Assembly (NCBI RefSeq): GCF_023898865.1
Contig: NZ_JAGSOV010000023.1
Coordinates: 124,001 to 188,000 of the forward strand
Length of the DNA: 64,000 nt
Direction of reading: 5' to 3'
From: Pseudonocardia humida
GTDB lineage: Bacteria > Actinomycetota > Actinomycetes > Mycobacteriales > Pseudonocardiaceae
The stretch's first letter is position 1, and the number at the start of each line of letters is the position of its first letter. A program made the position numbers and the translations under genes. This document shows positions 25,421 through 34,614 of this stretch, one piece after another. Below the pieces are notes generated by a model. That model saw only the letters and a program-made list of their open reading frames with translations. It was not told where the DNA came from and ran no database searches.

Positions 25421-26689
25421 CTAGGGGGCTGCCTGGCGCCCGATGGCGAGCAGGGCCGCGTCGTCGTCGAGGCCGTCGCCGAAGCCCTCGATCAGCGCGG
25501 CGATCGCCGCGACGATCGCGCCCGGCGCGGCCGGGGCGAGCGCGCGGGTGAACCGCAGGAGGTCGTCCTCGTCGTGGCGGGTGCCCCGGTCGTCGACCCG
25601 GGCCTCGATCAGCCCGTCGGTGTAGAGCAGCAGCGTGTCGCCGCGGGCGAGCCGGAGCTCGGCCCGCGTGAAGCGGGGCTCGGGGACGGCGCCGACGAGC
25701 TGGCCGCCCTCCAGGTCCACGACGTCGACGGCGCCCTCGGCCCGCAGCACCAGCGGCGGCGGGTGCCCGCCCGCGGCCAGCGCCACCGCGAGCTGGTCGC
25801 CTGCCATCCGCAGGACGCCGTAGACGACGGTGCAGAACTTCGGGTTCCCCTGCTCGTGCTCCTGGGCCAGCACCGCGTCGAGGTTGGTCAGGACGCTGAC
25901 CGGATCCGGGTCGTGCGCGGCCGCGGACCGCAGCGTGTAGCGCGTCAGCGAGGTGAGCGCCGCCGCGGTCGCGCCCTTGCCGCAGACGTCGCCCAGGAAG
26001 AAGCCCCACTGGCCGCCGGGCAGCCGGAACAGGTCGTAGAAGTCGCCGCCGACCTCGTCGACCGAGGCCGGGTGGTAGTAGGCGGCGGTCACGACGCCGG
26101 GCACCTCGGGCAGCCGCGGCGGCAGCAGCGTCCGCTGCAGGACGGTGGCCAGCCGCTGGATGCGCTCGCGCTCGCCGTCGGCGTCGCGGCGCGCCTGCAG
26201 CAGCTCGGTCTCGTAGCTGCGGCGGTCGCGGGCCTCGAAGACCGCGATCCGGACCCGCGCCGAGCCGGTGCCCTCCGTCCGGGACGCGACGGCGGACACC
26301 AGGACCGGCAGCCGGGCGCCGTCGGCCGTGCGCAGCTCCAGCGCGAACCCGCCGACCGAGCCCTGCATCGTCAGCAGGGGCGCGATGTGCGTCTCGTAGT
26401 GGATGCGCCCGCCCACCGTGAGCAGGTCGCTGAACCGTCCCCGCCCGACGAGGTCGTCGCGGGTCCGCCCGACCCAGCCGAGCAGCGTCGAGTTGACCCG
26501 CAGGATGGTGCCGTCGGGCAGCGTGGACAGCAGGCCGCACGGCGCCGCGTCGTACAGCTCGGCCGACCCCGCGGCCTCGTCGAGGACGGCCGCGGCCACC
26601 TCCGCGCCGCGCTGGCCGTCCACGGCCCGGGACGACGTCGGACCGGGCCGGGTCACGGTCCGATCAGCCCGGCGCTCACCGCTGGGCAC
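25421..26689 (-). CDS. PAS - PP2C (SpoIIE) phosphatase, RsbP-like
   Basis: The 422-residue signalling phosphatase has a PAS domain at about 45-150 (YDAAPCGLLSTLPDGTILRVNSTL without a visible cofactor motif), a coiled linker (RRSYETELLQARRDADGERERIQRL), and then a PP2C-type SpoIIE domain. Metal motifs are EVGGDFYDLF, FFLGDVCGKGATAA, LLLYTDGLIEAR and DDAALLAIG. It dephosphorylates an anti-anti-sigma factor in the family model. The GTG start at 26689 overlaps the end of the RsbQ-like gene by 14 bp, so the two are coupled. No anti-sigma or antagonist gene is adjacent. Confidence 0.88.
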   Translation of the reverse strand: MPSGERRADRTVTRPGPTSSRAVDGQRGAEVAAAVLDEAAGSAELYDAAPCGLLSTLPDGTILRVNSTLLGWVGRTRDDLVGRGRFSDLLTVGGRIHYETHIAPLLTMQGSVGGFALELRTADGARLPVLVSAVASRTEGTGSARVRIAVFEARDRRSYETELLQARRDADGERERIQRLATVLQRTLLPPRLPEVPGVVTAAYYHPASVDEVGGDFYDLFRLPGGQWGFFLGDVCGKGATAAALTSLTRYTLRSAAAHDPDPVSVLTNLDAVLAQEHEQGNPKFCTVVYGVLRMAGDQLAVALAAGGHPPPLVLRAEGAVDVVDLEGGQLVGAVPEPRFTRAELRLARGDTLLLYTDGLIEARVDDRGTRHDEDDLLRFTRALAPAAPGAIVAAIAALIEGFGDGLDDDAALLAIGRQAAP

Positions 26690-27479
26690 CCACGAAGGAC
26701 AGGATGGCCGCCGCGGTCTGGTCCGGGGCGCTGAGCTGTGGGCAGTGCCCGGTGGCGTCCAGCGTGACCAGCCGGCTCCCGGCGATGTGCTCGTGGACGT
26801 AGGCGCCGACCTCGGGCGGGGCGATGGCGTCCTGGGCGCACTGCAGGATCAGCGCCGGCACCGCCACCCCGGGCAGGTCGGCGCGGCTGTCGGACAGGAA
26901 CGTCGCCCGGGCGAACACCTGGGCGATGCGCGGGTCCATCCGGCAGAAGCTGTTGGTCAGCTCCCGGCCCAGCTCGGGGCGGTCCGGGTTGCCCATGATG
27001 ACCGGGGCCATCGCCGCGGACCAGCCGAGGTAGTTGCTGTCCAACGACTCCAGCAGCTCGTCGATGTCGGCCCGGCTGAAGCCGCCGCGGTAGTCGCCGT
27101 CGTCGATGTAGCGCGGCGACGGCGTCACCAGCACCAGGCCGGCGACCCGGTCGGGCTCCAGCTCCGCGGCCAGCACCCCGATCATGGCGCTCACCGAGTG
27201 CCCCACGACGACCACGTCGCGCAGGTCCAGCTCCCGGCAGATCGCGGCCACGTCCTCGGCGTACCCGTCGAGCCGGGAATAACGCTCCTCGCTCCACCCG
27301 AACGCCTGCGCGCCCCCCGCCCCCGGGAAGTCGAACAGCACCACCCGGCACGTCCGCGACAGGATCGGCTCGACCAGGCGCCACATGTGCTGGTCGCAGC
27401 CGAACCCGTGGGCGAGCAGGAGCACCGGACCGTCCTCGGGTCCGCGCACGGTCACGCGGTACTTGGTCGCCACGTCCAC
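26676..27479 (-). CDS. RsbQ-like alpha/beta hydrolase (energy-stress sensor partner)
   Basis: The 267-residue protein is almost the same length as Bacillus RsbQ (269). It has the RsbQ-type pattern AHGFGCDQHMW, VVVGHSVSAMIG (S95), ILQCAQDAIAPPEVG (D217) and TGHCPQLSAPD (H245), which forms the catalytic triad. In the known system RsbQ activates the PAS phosphatase RsbP under energy stress. The next gene is exactly such a PAS-PP2C protein and overlaps by 14 bp, which supports the assignment strongly. The GTG at 27479 is preferred over GTG 27524 because GGCAGG sits 8 nt upstream and the family begins here. The small-molecule ligand is unknown. Confidence 0.88.
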   Translation of the reverse strand: MDVATKYRVTVRGPEDGPVLLLAHGFGCDQHMWRLVEPILSRTCRVVLFDFPGAGGAQAFGWSEERYSRLDGYAEDVAAICRELDLRDVVVVGHSVSAMIGVLAAELEPDRVAGLVLVTPSPRYIDDGDYRGGFSRADIDELLESLDSNYLGWSAAMAPVIMGNPDRPELGRELTNSFCRMDPRIAQVFARATFLSDSRADLPGVAVPALILQCAQDAIAPPEVGAYVHEHIAGSRLVTLDATGHCPQLSAPDQTAAAILSFVGAQR

Positions 27480-27630
27480 GGCCGCATCCTGCCACCGCGG
27501 CCCCCGGGGTCGAACGTCCAGCACCCCGTTCCGGCGACGGCGCCACCCGCCGCGGAGATCACGAACCGCACCAAGGGTTGTCCATCACCCGGTTGCGCGT
27601 TGGGGCCCGGCCCCGGAGCCGGTGACCTCG

Positions 27631-30600
27631 TCAGGCGCCGCTGTGCAGGTGCGCGGCCCAGCTGGACGGCCGCGCCGGGTGGCGGTCGCGGTGGGCCCGG
27701 GTCGCCCGGTGCAGGGCATGGGCGGTGGCCGGGGCGCCCTCGGCGGCCAGGGCCCGGTAGACGCTCGTGGTGATGCGGGCGGCCGGGCGGTCGACGATGG
27801 GCCAGAGGGTGGCGACGACGTGGCGGTAGCCGGCCAGCTGGAGGGCGGCGGCGAGCTGGATCGCCTCGTCGGCCAGCCGGGGGCTGGTGCGGGCGGTGGC
27901 GCAGGCCGAGAGGTAGGCCAGCTCGGCGTCGTCGAGGCGCAGCCGGGCCAGGTCGAGCACGGTCAGCGGCCGGGTCCGGTGGTCGGTCAGCAGCAGGCGG
28001 CCGGCCGAGGGGTCGGCGAGGTCGGTGGTGGCGTGGCAGGCGAAGTGCACCCAGCGGGCGGCGGGCAGGGCCCGCGTCACGCCCTCGTGGGTGGCCTCCG
28101 GTCCGGTCAGCGTCCGCGTCCGGCCGGGGAACAGCGTCCCGAGCGCGCGGGCCTCGGCCGCCGCGCCGGGCAGCGCCGCCGCGCCCGGCTCGTCCGGCAC
28201 GGCCACCACGAGCAGGCGGTCGGGCGGGATCGACCCGCCGCGGGCCGGGTCGGGAGGCAGCGGCCGGCGGGCGTGGATCAGCGCCCGCACGGTCGGGGTG
28301 TAGGAGGACACCACCCTGTCCAGCACGGTCTTCGATGCGCGGCGGGTGTGGTGGCCCGCGGCGTGCAGCGGGAGGAACGCCAGCTGCCCGGACGGGCACC
28401 ACCACAACCGCGGCCAGCGCTCGCCGGGGGCGGGCGCCCGGGTGAGCCCCAGGCTCCGCAGCACCGGACCGGTGATCGCCACCCACAGCCAGCTCAGGAC
28501 GCGGACCAGGCGCGCATCGGCCCGTTCCCGCCGCCGGGCGTCGGCGTCGGGGTCGTGCACGACCGCGAGCGCCCTCAGGAACGCGATCGTCGCCCGGAGC
28601 ACGGCCTCGGGCGTCGCCGCGGGCAGCGGCACCACCCGGATCCCGTCGGGGGTCAGCAGGAGCGCGTCGGACCGGATGCCGGTGATCGTGACCAGCACGA
28701 TCGGCCCGGCCGCCGCGGCGGCGCGCAGCTCGGCGGCCGGCAGCGGCAGCAGGAACCGCTCGAAGCCCGGCCGGGCGCGGATCCGGACGAGCAGCCGGTC
28801 GAACTCGCCGGCCAGCGCGCGCCGCCGGTCGATCTCCCGGCCCGTCGCGGCCGCTCCCCCGTCCGGCCCGACGACGACGGCCGTTGGCTCGTCGGCCGAC
28901 ACCGGGCGGCCCGGGTCGGAAGCGGTGTCCAGGGCGTCGCGCAGCCGCACGAACTCCGCGGCCAGGCCGGGATGCCGCTCGGCCAGCCCGGTCAGGTCGG
29001 TGCGGGTGTCGAGGGCCTGGCCGAGCAGCACCCCGCGGCCCTGCTCCCACAGCTCGACCGCCCGCTCCGGGTCGCCCGCCTGCAGGCAGCACGCCGCCGC
29101 CCGGGCGCCCAGCCCGGCCGTCCCGCCGAGCCAGTACTCCTGGTCCGACCGTCCCAGGCTGCGCGGGGCCAGCCGGGCCAGCAGCCCGATGGCGGCGGCG
29201 AACCCGTCCGCGGCGACCGCCCAGTCCCCCTGCTCCGCGGCGAACTCGCCCCCGGCCCGGGCGGCCTCGACGCGCACGCTCACGGGCGCGCTCTCCACCG
29301 TCGCCGCCGTCCGGAACGCGTCGAGGGCCCGGTCGCGGTCGGTCGGGCGCCGTCCGTCGCCGCGGAACCGCACTACCAGCCCGAGCCCCAACTGGTAGAG
29401 GACCGTCGCGCGGTCGGGGTGGTCGGCGGCCAGGTCCGCCGCCGCCGAGGCACCGATCTCGATGGACTCGTCCAGGTCGGCGGGCGCGCCGGCGTGCACG
29501 AACCGGGTGCGCAGCGCGAGCGCGAAGTTCCCCCGGTGCAGGGCGCGCCTGGGGTGCTCGGGCGGCGTGGCGCCCACCGCGGCCCGGCCGCGCTCGACCG
29601 CCTCGTCCAGGTCCTCCCGGGCGCCGGTGAGCGCGTGCCGGTGCAGCAGCGGACTGAGGAGGTTGGAGAGGCAGACGGACCGGGCGGCGTGCCCGACGGG
29701 CAGGGCGTCCACGGCGGCGCGCGCGTGCTCGACGGCCTCGTCCAGGTCGGCGGGCACGCGCGTGCGCTCGTAGCGGCGGCGCAGCACGAACGCGAGGTTG
29801 GACAGCGGCAGGGCGCGGTCGGGGTGCCCGTCGGGGCTCGCGCGCAGGGCGTCGCGCTGCAGGTCGACCGCCCGGTCGAGGTCCGCGGTCCCGCCGGTGT
29901 GCTCGAAGCGGCGCAGCAGGCCGTTCGCGAGGTTGCCCAGCACGGCCCGCCGGTCGGGGTGCCCGTCGGGCGTGGCGTCCAGCGCGGCCCGCCCGCACGC
30001 GATCGACTCCTCCAGGTCCGCCGGGGCCCCGCCGCGGTCGAACCGGGTCAGGAGCGTCATCGCGAGGTTGGACAGGGATCGGGCACTCTCGGCCGTCCCG
30101 CTCGGGGCGGCGGCGAGGGCGGCCCGTCCGTGCTCGATCGCCGCGTCCAGGTCCGCCGGGTCGCCGCTGCTCTCGAACCGCTTGTGCAGCGCGAGCCCGA
30201 GGTGGGACCGGAAGTCCGGCCGGACGGGGTGGCCGGCCGGCGTGGTCGCCACCGCCTCCCGCCCCAGCTCGACCGCGTCGTCGAGGTCGGTGGGACCGGC
30301 GCCGCGCTCGGCGCGGATGCGCAGGGCGACGGCGAGGTTGGACAGGGCCTGGGGGCGGTCGGGGTGGTGGGTCGCGGTCGTGGCCAGCAGGTCCCGCAGC
30401 AGCCCGATCGCCCGGTCGAGGTCGTCGGCCCGCCCCGTGTGCTCGGACCGGATCAGCAGGGCCTGCGCGAGCGCTCCCACCCGCAGGTGCGGATCCGGAC
30501 CCCCGGGTCCGGCGTCCGCCGTCCCCGCCTCGGCGAGCTGCACGGCCGCGTCCAGGTCCGCGGGCGCCCTGGTCGCCTCGTAACGGGCCAGCACGATCGT

Positions 30601-32574
30601 GCTGAGCGCGGACGAGTACCGGGCGCGGTCGGGATGATCGGCGGGGAGCGCGTCGAGGCCGGCGCGCCCGGCGTCGACGGCCGCGTCCAGATCGGCCGGT
30701 CGGGCCGCGCGGCTGAACCGGGACTGCAGGACCGAGGCCGTCGCGAACAGGTAGTGGGGCCGGCCCGGGTGCCCGGCCGGGGTGGCGGCGAGCGCGGTGC
30801 CCAGCAGGTGCAGCGCCTCGTCCGCGTCCGCGGCCGACCCGGTCCACTCGTGGCGCAGCCTCAGCGCGTTGCTGAGCCCGCACACCCGCTCGACCCGCTC
30901 CGGGTGGTCGTGCGGTGTGCCGCGGAGCGCGGCCCGGGTGACCGCCACCGCGTCGTCGAGGTCGGCGGGCTCGCCGGTGACCCCGAACCGGGACAGCAGC
31001 ACGTCCGCGAGGTCGGACACGTGGGTCGCGCGGTGGGGGTCGTCCTCCGGGGTCGCGTCCAGCACCTCCCGCTGCAGCACCAGCGCCCGGTCCAGGTCGT
31101 CGACGGCTCCGGTCAGCTCGTGGCGCAGCCGCAGCGACCGGACCAGACCGGCGGCGCCGCGGGTCCGGATCGGCCGGCCCGGCGCGGTGGCCGCCACCGC
31201 CGCCTCCCCGACCGCGACCGCCGCGTCCAGGTCGGCGGGCGTGCCGTCGCCGGCCGCGCGCGTGCGGAGTGCGTCACCCAGGTTGACCAGGTACCGGGGG
31301 CGGTCGGGATGCCCCTCGGGGGTGGCGTCCACCGCGGCCCGCAGCAGCTCGACGGCGCGGCGCAGGTCCTCGGCGTCCCCGCTGCTCCCGTACCGCGCGT
31401 GCAGCGCCAGCCCGAGGTTGCCGACGAACATCAGCCGGTCCGCCACGCCGACGTCGGCGGCCACCGCCGCCTCCCCCGCCCGGACCGCCCCCTCCAGGTC
31501 CGCCGCCGCCCCGGACCTCTCGTAGCGGGTCCGCAGCGTCGCGCCCAGGTTGGACAGGTACCCCGCCCGGAGCGGGTCCCCCTCCGGCGTCGCCTCGACG
31601 CCGGACCGCAGCAACTCGATCGCCCGGTCCAGGTCGTCGGCCCGGTCCGACCGCAGCTGCAGCGTCAGCCCGAGGTTGACCGCGTGGACCACCCGGTTCG
31701 GGTGCTCGGCCCCCGCGTCGGCCACGGCCGCTTCCCCCACGCGCACCGCCTCGTCCAGGTCGGCCCGCACCCCGAAGCGCGCGTACCGGCTCCGCAGGGC
31801 GAACCCGAGGTTGGACAGGGAGTTCGGGCGCTCCGGGTGGTCGGGGGCGAGCGCGTCCGCGGCGGCGCGCAGCAGCTCGACGGCCCGGTGCAGGTCGGCC
31901 TCCCGGCCGGTGGACTCGTAGCGGCGCATGAGCGCGAGCCCGAGGTTGGCGACGCACATCGTCCGGAGCGGGTGGTCGGGGCCCGCGTCGGCCACGCCGC
32001 GCTCCCCCACCTCCACCGCCGCGTCCAGGTCGGCCGGACGGCCCGTCCACTCGTACCGGGTCCGCAGCGCGGTGCCCAGGTTCACCAGCGATCGGACCCG
32101 CTCGGGGTGGTCGGCGGCGGTGACGTCCAGGGCGGTCCACCAGCCCCCGATCGCGCTGTCGAGCAGGTGGGGGTCGGCGACCGCCGACGCGCGCCGGAAC
32201 AGGTGCAGGGCCCGAGCGCCCAGGGCGGCCGGGAGGTCGCTCGCGGCCGGTGGGTGGTCGTCGAGGAAGGCGCCGACCACGGCCGGCACGGCGTCGGGCC
32301 GCACCCGGTGCACCGGAGCGAGCAACTCGACCGCGGCGACGATCTCCGGGCGACCCGCGCCCGACCCGAGCGCGAGGAAGCGGCAGAAGTGCAGCAGCCC
32401 CGCCACGTGCAGCGCCTCCAGCAGCGTCCCGGGGTCGGCGACCGGGTCGGGCACCGCGACCAGCACCGCGACGGCGTCGTCGACGGCCTCATCGGGCAGG
32501 ACGACGTCGCCGTCCCCGGACAGCTCGAACCGCTCCAGCCGCGCGCGCACCGCCTCGAGCGGGGACCGGTTCAT
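27631..32574 (-). CDS. giant TPR-repeat CHAT-domain (caspase-like) protease
   Basis: The protein has 1,647 residues. An N-terminal helical region (1-150) is followed by about 20 repeats of roughly 48 residues (pattern PADLDxAVxxGRAAVxATPxxHPDR then LSNLGxALRxRYExxG), i.e. TPR-like. A linker and a C-terminal CHAT domain follow (about 1340-1647). The caspase dyad is intact: His1514 in WVHFACHATTD and Cys1558 in YLSACATA. VVATLWPIVDRPAA and the SSWAAHLHSGA ending are typical of CHAT proteins. ATG 32574 has GAGGAAGG 6 bp upstream. It is divergent (144 bp) from a small protein and a CATRA-like membrane protein, the layout of a CHAT-protease conflict system. The trigger and substrate are unknown. 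Confidence 0.92.
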   Translation of the reverse strand: MNRSPLEAVRARLERFELSGDGDVVLPDEAVDDAVAVLVAVPDPVADPGTLLEALHVAGLLHFCRFLALGSGAGRPEIVAAVELLAPVHRVRPDAVPAVVGAFLDDHPPAASDLPAALGARALHLFRRASAVADPHLLDSAIGGWWTALDVTAADHPERVRSLVNLGTALRTRYEWTGRPADLDAAVEVGERGVADAGPDHPLRTMCVANLGLALMRRYESTGREADLHRAVELLRAAADALAPDHPERPNSLSNLGFALRSRYARFGVRADLDEAVRVGEAAVADAGAEHPNRVVHAVNLGLTLQLRSDRADDLDRAIELLRSGVEATPEGDPLRAGYLSNLGATLRTRYERSGAAADLEGAVRAGEAAVAADVGVADRLMFVGNLGLALHARYGSSGDAEDLRRAVELLRAAVDATPEGHPDRPRYLVNLGDALRTRAAGDGTPADLDAAVAVGEAAVAATAPGRPIRTRGAAGLVRSLRLRHELTGAVDDLDRALVLQREVLDATPEDDPHRATHVSDLADVLLSRFGVTGEPADLDDAVAVTRAALRGTPHDHPERVERVCGLSNALRLRHEWTGSAADADEALHLLGTALAATPAGHPGRPHYLFATASVLQSRFSRAARPADLDAAVDAGRAGLDALPADHPDRARYSSALSTIVLARYEATRAPADLDAAVQLAEAGTADAGPGGPDPHLRVGALAQALLIRSEHTGRADDLDRAIGLLRDLLATTATHHPDRPQALSNLAVALRIRAERGAGPTDLDDAVELGREAVATTPAGHPVRPDFRSHLGLALHKRFESSGDPADLDAAIEHGRAALAAAPSGTAESARSLSNLAMTLLTRFDRGGAPADLEESIACGRAALDATPDGHPDRRAVLGNLANGLLRRFEHTGGTADLDRAVDLQRDALRASPDGHPDRALPLSNLAFVLRRRYERTRVPADLDEAVEHARAAVDALPVGHAARSVCLSNLLSPLLHRHALTGAREDLDEAVERGRAAVGATPPEHPRRALHRGNFALALRTRFVHAGAPADLDESIEIGASAAADLAADHPDRATVLYQLGLGLVVRFRGDGRRPTDRDRALDAFRTAATVESAPVSVRVEAARAGGEFAAEQGDWAVAADGFAAAIGLLARLAPRSLGRSDQEYWLGGTAGLGARAAACCLQAGDPERAVELWEQGRGVLLGQALDTRTDLTGLAERHPGLAAEFVRLRDALDTASDPGRPVSADEPTAVVVGPDGGAAATGREIDRRRALAGEFDRLLVRIRARPGFERFLLPLPAAELRAAAAAGPIVLVTITGIRSDALLLTPDGIRVVPLPAATPEAVLRATIAFLRALAVVHDPDADARRRERADARLVRVLSWLWVAITGPVLRSLGLTRAPAPGERWPRLWWCPSGQLAFLPLHAAGHHTRRASKTVLDRVVSSYTPTVRALIHARRPLPPDPARGGSIPPDRLLVVAVPDEPGAAALPGAAAEARALGTLFPGRTRTLTGPEATHEGVTRALPAARWVHFACHATTDLADPSAGRLLLTDHRTRPLTVLDLARLRLDDAELAYLSACATARTSPRLADEAIQLAAALQLAGYRHVVATLWPIVDRPAARITTSVYRALAAEGAPATAHALHRATRAHRDRHPARPSSWAAHLHSGA
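29350..32110 (-). repeat. about 20 in-frame TPR-coding repeats (~144 bp period)
   Basis: The middle of the CHAT gene is a tandem array of diverged units of about 144 bp, each encoding a two-helix repeat. Conserved blocks such as CGTCCAGGTCGGCGGG recur once per unit. The regular length implies expansion by recombination. Confidence 0.85.
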
Positions 32575-32718
32575 CGACGCCTTCCTCGGCGGCGGTCGTG
32601 GCCGCTCACCGCACCGTGATACTGGCCGATCCGGGCCCCGCCCGTCGCGGGGCCGTCGGTGGTGATCGGCCACCGGCGCGCGGGCCTGCTGGTCCCGGGC
32701 CGCGCGTAGAGTTCCGCC

Positions 32719-33030
32719 GTGCTCGACGACGACCGGCGGGACGCGCTCGACGTGCTCGCCGACTCCCTGCACTGGCACCTGTCGGCGGGCCGGTGGATCG
32801 AGGTCGAGCAGCTGGTGCGGACGATGGCGCGGGCCCTCGCCGACGGCGACGAGCGGTCCTTCCGGCGCGCCACGGCCGACCTGGAGCTGCTCGGACCGGT
32901 GCGGGCGGCCAGCGCCGAGTCCCCGCCGCGGGAACCGGCGGGCGAGCGGGTCCGGGAGCGGATCAACGAGCTGATCACGTCGCTGGTCGGGCCGCGCCCG
33001 GAGCACCCACCCGCCGACGACCGCGGATGA
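32719..33030 (+). CDS. small CATRA-system-associated-like protein
   Basis: The 103-residue protein is acidic and helical (DDDRRDALDVLADSLHWHLS, EVEQLVRTMARALADGDERSF) with a conserved-looking C-terminal helix ERVRERINELITSLVG. It has no signal or membrane segment. The GTG start at 32719 is the first in frame. Its stop overlaps the start of the next gene (ATGA). Its size, helical character and position fit the small associated component of CATRA-type (caspase and TPR repeat associated) systems; this is from family memory and context rather than motif. It could be an adaptor that bridges the TPR-CHAT protease and the membrane partner. Confidence 0.7.
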   Translation: MLDDDRRDALDVLADSLHWHLSAGRWIEVEQLVRTMARALADGDERSFRRATADLELLGPVRAASAESPPREPAGERVRERINELITSLVGPRPEHPPADDRG

Positions 33031-34562
33031 CCGTGGAGCTGCGGGGCAGCGCGCTGGTCGTGCACCTGTTCGTGGCCGCGAGGGGAGCGGACCCGCGCGC
33101 GGACCGCGCCTACCTGCACGAGGTGTGGCAGCGCCTGCGCGACCGGTGCGCACTCGGCGAGCCGGTCGCGGGGCTCCCGACGACGCCGTCGCTCGACGGC
33201 CCGGCCGGGCTCCTGGCCGGGCTGCGCCGAGCGGGCGCGACGGTGCCGCACGTCGAGGAGGCGCTGCTGCGCCGGGAGCACGACGCGTACTGCCTGTCGG
33301 TGATGCGCGAACCGGCCGGCGCCACCTGGGCCGGGCTGGAGGCGGAGTGGGCCGCGGTGACCGGCGGGCTGACCACGCCGCCGGGCTTCCTCGGCTCCGC
33401 GCACGTCTTCCTGGCCCGCCTCCCCCGGACCGGGCCCTTCTCCCCGGTCGTGCGCCGGGGCCGGCCCGATCCCGCACCGCTGACCCCGGTGGTCCGCCCC
33501 CGGCTCCCGGACCCACCCGCTCCGTCGGGCAGCGCGGCTGCGGTGGTGCGGTGGACCCCCGGCGTGACCGTGTCGCACGGTTTCGCCGTCTGGGAGGCGT
33601 CCGGCGCCACCGACGAACGAGCGTCCCGCCGCCTCGTCGTCGTGGCGCCGCACGACGCCGACGAGCGGCTCAGCGGCTGGACCTGGGTCGTCGGAGCGGG
33701 CCGCGACCTGCCGGAGCTGGGCCGCTACCTGCTGCACGCGGCCCGCCTCCGCACGCAGCTGCGCGTGTGGTCCGACGAGCACGCCGCGCTCCGCGACGCG
33801 CGACGCGCCGCCGACACCGCGGTCGACGAGCTGCTCGACCTGCTCGCGACCCGCCCGGGCCGCCCGACCTCGGCCCAGCTGCTCGACGCCGCGCGGCGGA
33901 TCACCGCGCTGCAGGCCGGCGAGCCGGGCCTGGTGCGCACCCACACTTCGCTGGTCGAGATGCGCCGCACGGTGCAGATCGCCGGGGCCAACCTCGCCGC
34001 GCTGAGCGACCCCGGCGCCGGTGGCCCCTTCGCCGACGACCGCGACCTCGGCACCTGGTTCGCCCAGCAGCTCGACGACGACGCCGCCTACGTCGGCGCG
34101 GCGCGCGAGCGCGCGGGCCAGGTGGCGGCGCTGACCGACCAGCTGCTGCAGCGCCGGGCCCAGGACGAGCGCGAGCGGTTCAACCTGGCCTTCACCGGCG
34201 CCATCGGCGCCGTCCTGATGGTGCTGGCCGCGAGCCAGTCCTTCGGCTACCAGCCCCCGCTGCCGCCACTCGTGCAACCGGCCGTGGTGGCGCTGCTGGG
34301 TGCGGTCGCGCTGCTCAGCACCCTGCTGATGCTCTGGATCATCGCCCGGCGCCGGTGGTGGGCCAGAGCGCTGCTCTGGGGCGGCTGGGGACTGGTCGGC
34401 GCGACGACCACGTGGGTGATCACCTCCGCGACCGCGGCCGAGGCGGCCACCGAGACCGCGACGCGGTGGGGGTCGGCGGCGGGGTTCGCCGCCGCCTGCG
34501 CCCTCGCCGCGCTGTGGTCGACGATCGCGGCCCGCCGCGCGCGGAGCGCGGCGCAGCCGTGA
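33027..34562 (+). CDS. CATRA-like, C-terminally membrane-anchored conflict-system protein
   Basis: The 511-residue protein starts with a beta-alpha domain (TVELRGSALVVHLFVAARG, MREPAGATWAGLEAEWAAV) and continues with a Pro-rich stretch and a second domain (TPGVTVSHGFAVWEASG, SGWTWVVGAGRDLPELGRYLLHAARLRTQL). A long helical region (about 255-385) leads to three or four hydrophobic helices (AFTGAIGAVLMVLAAS, VVALLGAVALLSTLLMLWII, WGGWGLVGATTTWVI, AAACALAALWSTIAA). Soluble sensor plus C-terminal membrane anchor is the arrangement reported for CATRA proteins paired with TPR-CHAT proteases. It is ATGA-coupled to the small gene before it. It probably relays a signal to, or is cleaved by, the divergent CHAT protein; that is inference. 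Confidence 0.78.
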   Translation: MTVELRGSALVVHLFVAARGADPRADRAYLHEVWQRLRDRCALGEPVAGLPTTPSLDGPAGLLAGLRRAGATVPHVEEALLRREHDAYCLSVMREPAGATWAGLEAEWAAVTGGLTTPPGFLGSAHVFLARLPRTGPFSPVVRRGRPDPAPLTPVVRPRLPDPPAPSGSAAAVVRWTPGVTVSHGFAVWEASGATDERASRRLVVVAPHDADERLSGWTWVVGAGRDLPELGRYLLHAARLRTQLRVWSDEHAALRDARRAADTAVDELLDLLATRPGRPTSAQLLDAARRITALQAGEPGLVRTHTSLVEMRRTVQIAGANLAALSDPGAGGPFADDRDLGTWFAQQLDDDAAYVGAARERAGQVAALTDQLLQRRAQDERERFNLAFTGAIGAVLMVLAASQSFGYQPPLPPLVQPAVVALLGAVALLSTLLMLWIIARRRWWARALLWGGWGLVGATTTWVITSATAAEAATETATRWGSAAGFAAACALAALWSTIAARRARSAAQP

Positions 34563-34614
34563 TGCGGGGGGTGCGGCGGGAATCGCCGGCCCGTGGGACG
34601 TCGAGATCCGCCTG

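Noticed and set aside
27385-32619. A 1,744-codon open frame on the + strand opposite the CHAT gene.
   Set aside because: It is antisense to strongly conserved TPR-CHAT coding sequence, has a low-complexity Gly/Arg/Val/Pro-rich translation and is explained by high third-position GC. The same applies to the long antisense frames at 58491-61835 and 54880-58212.
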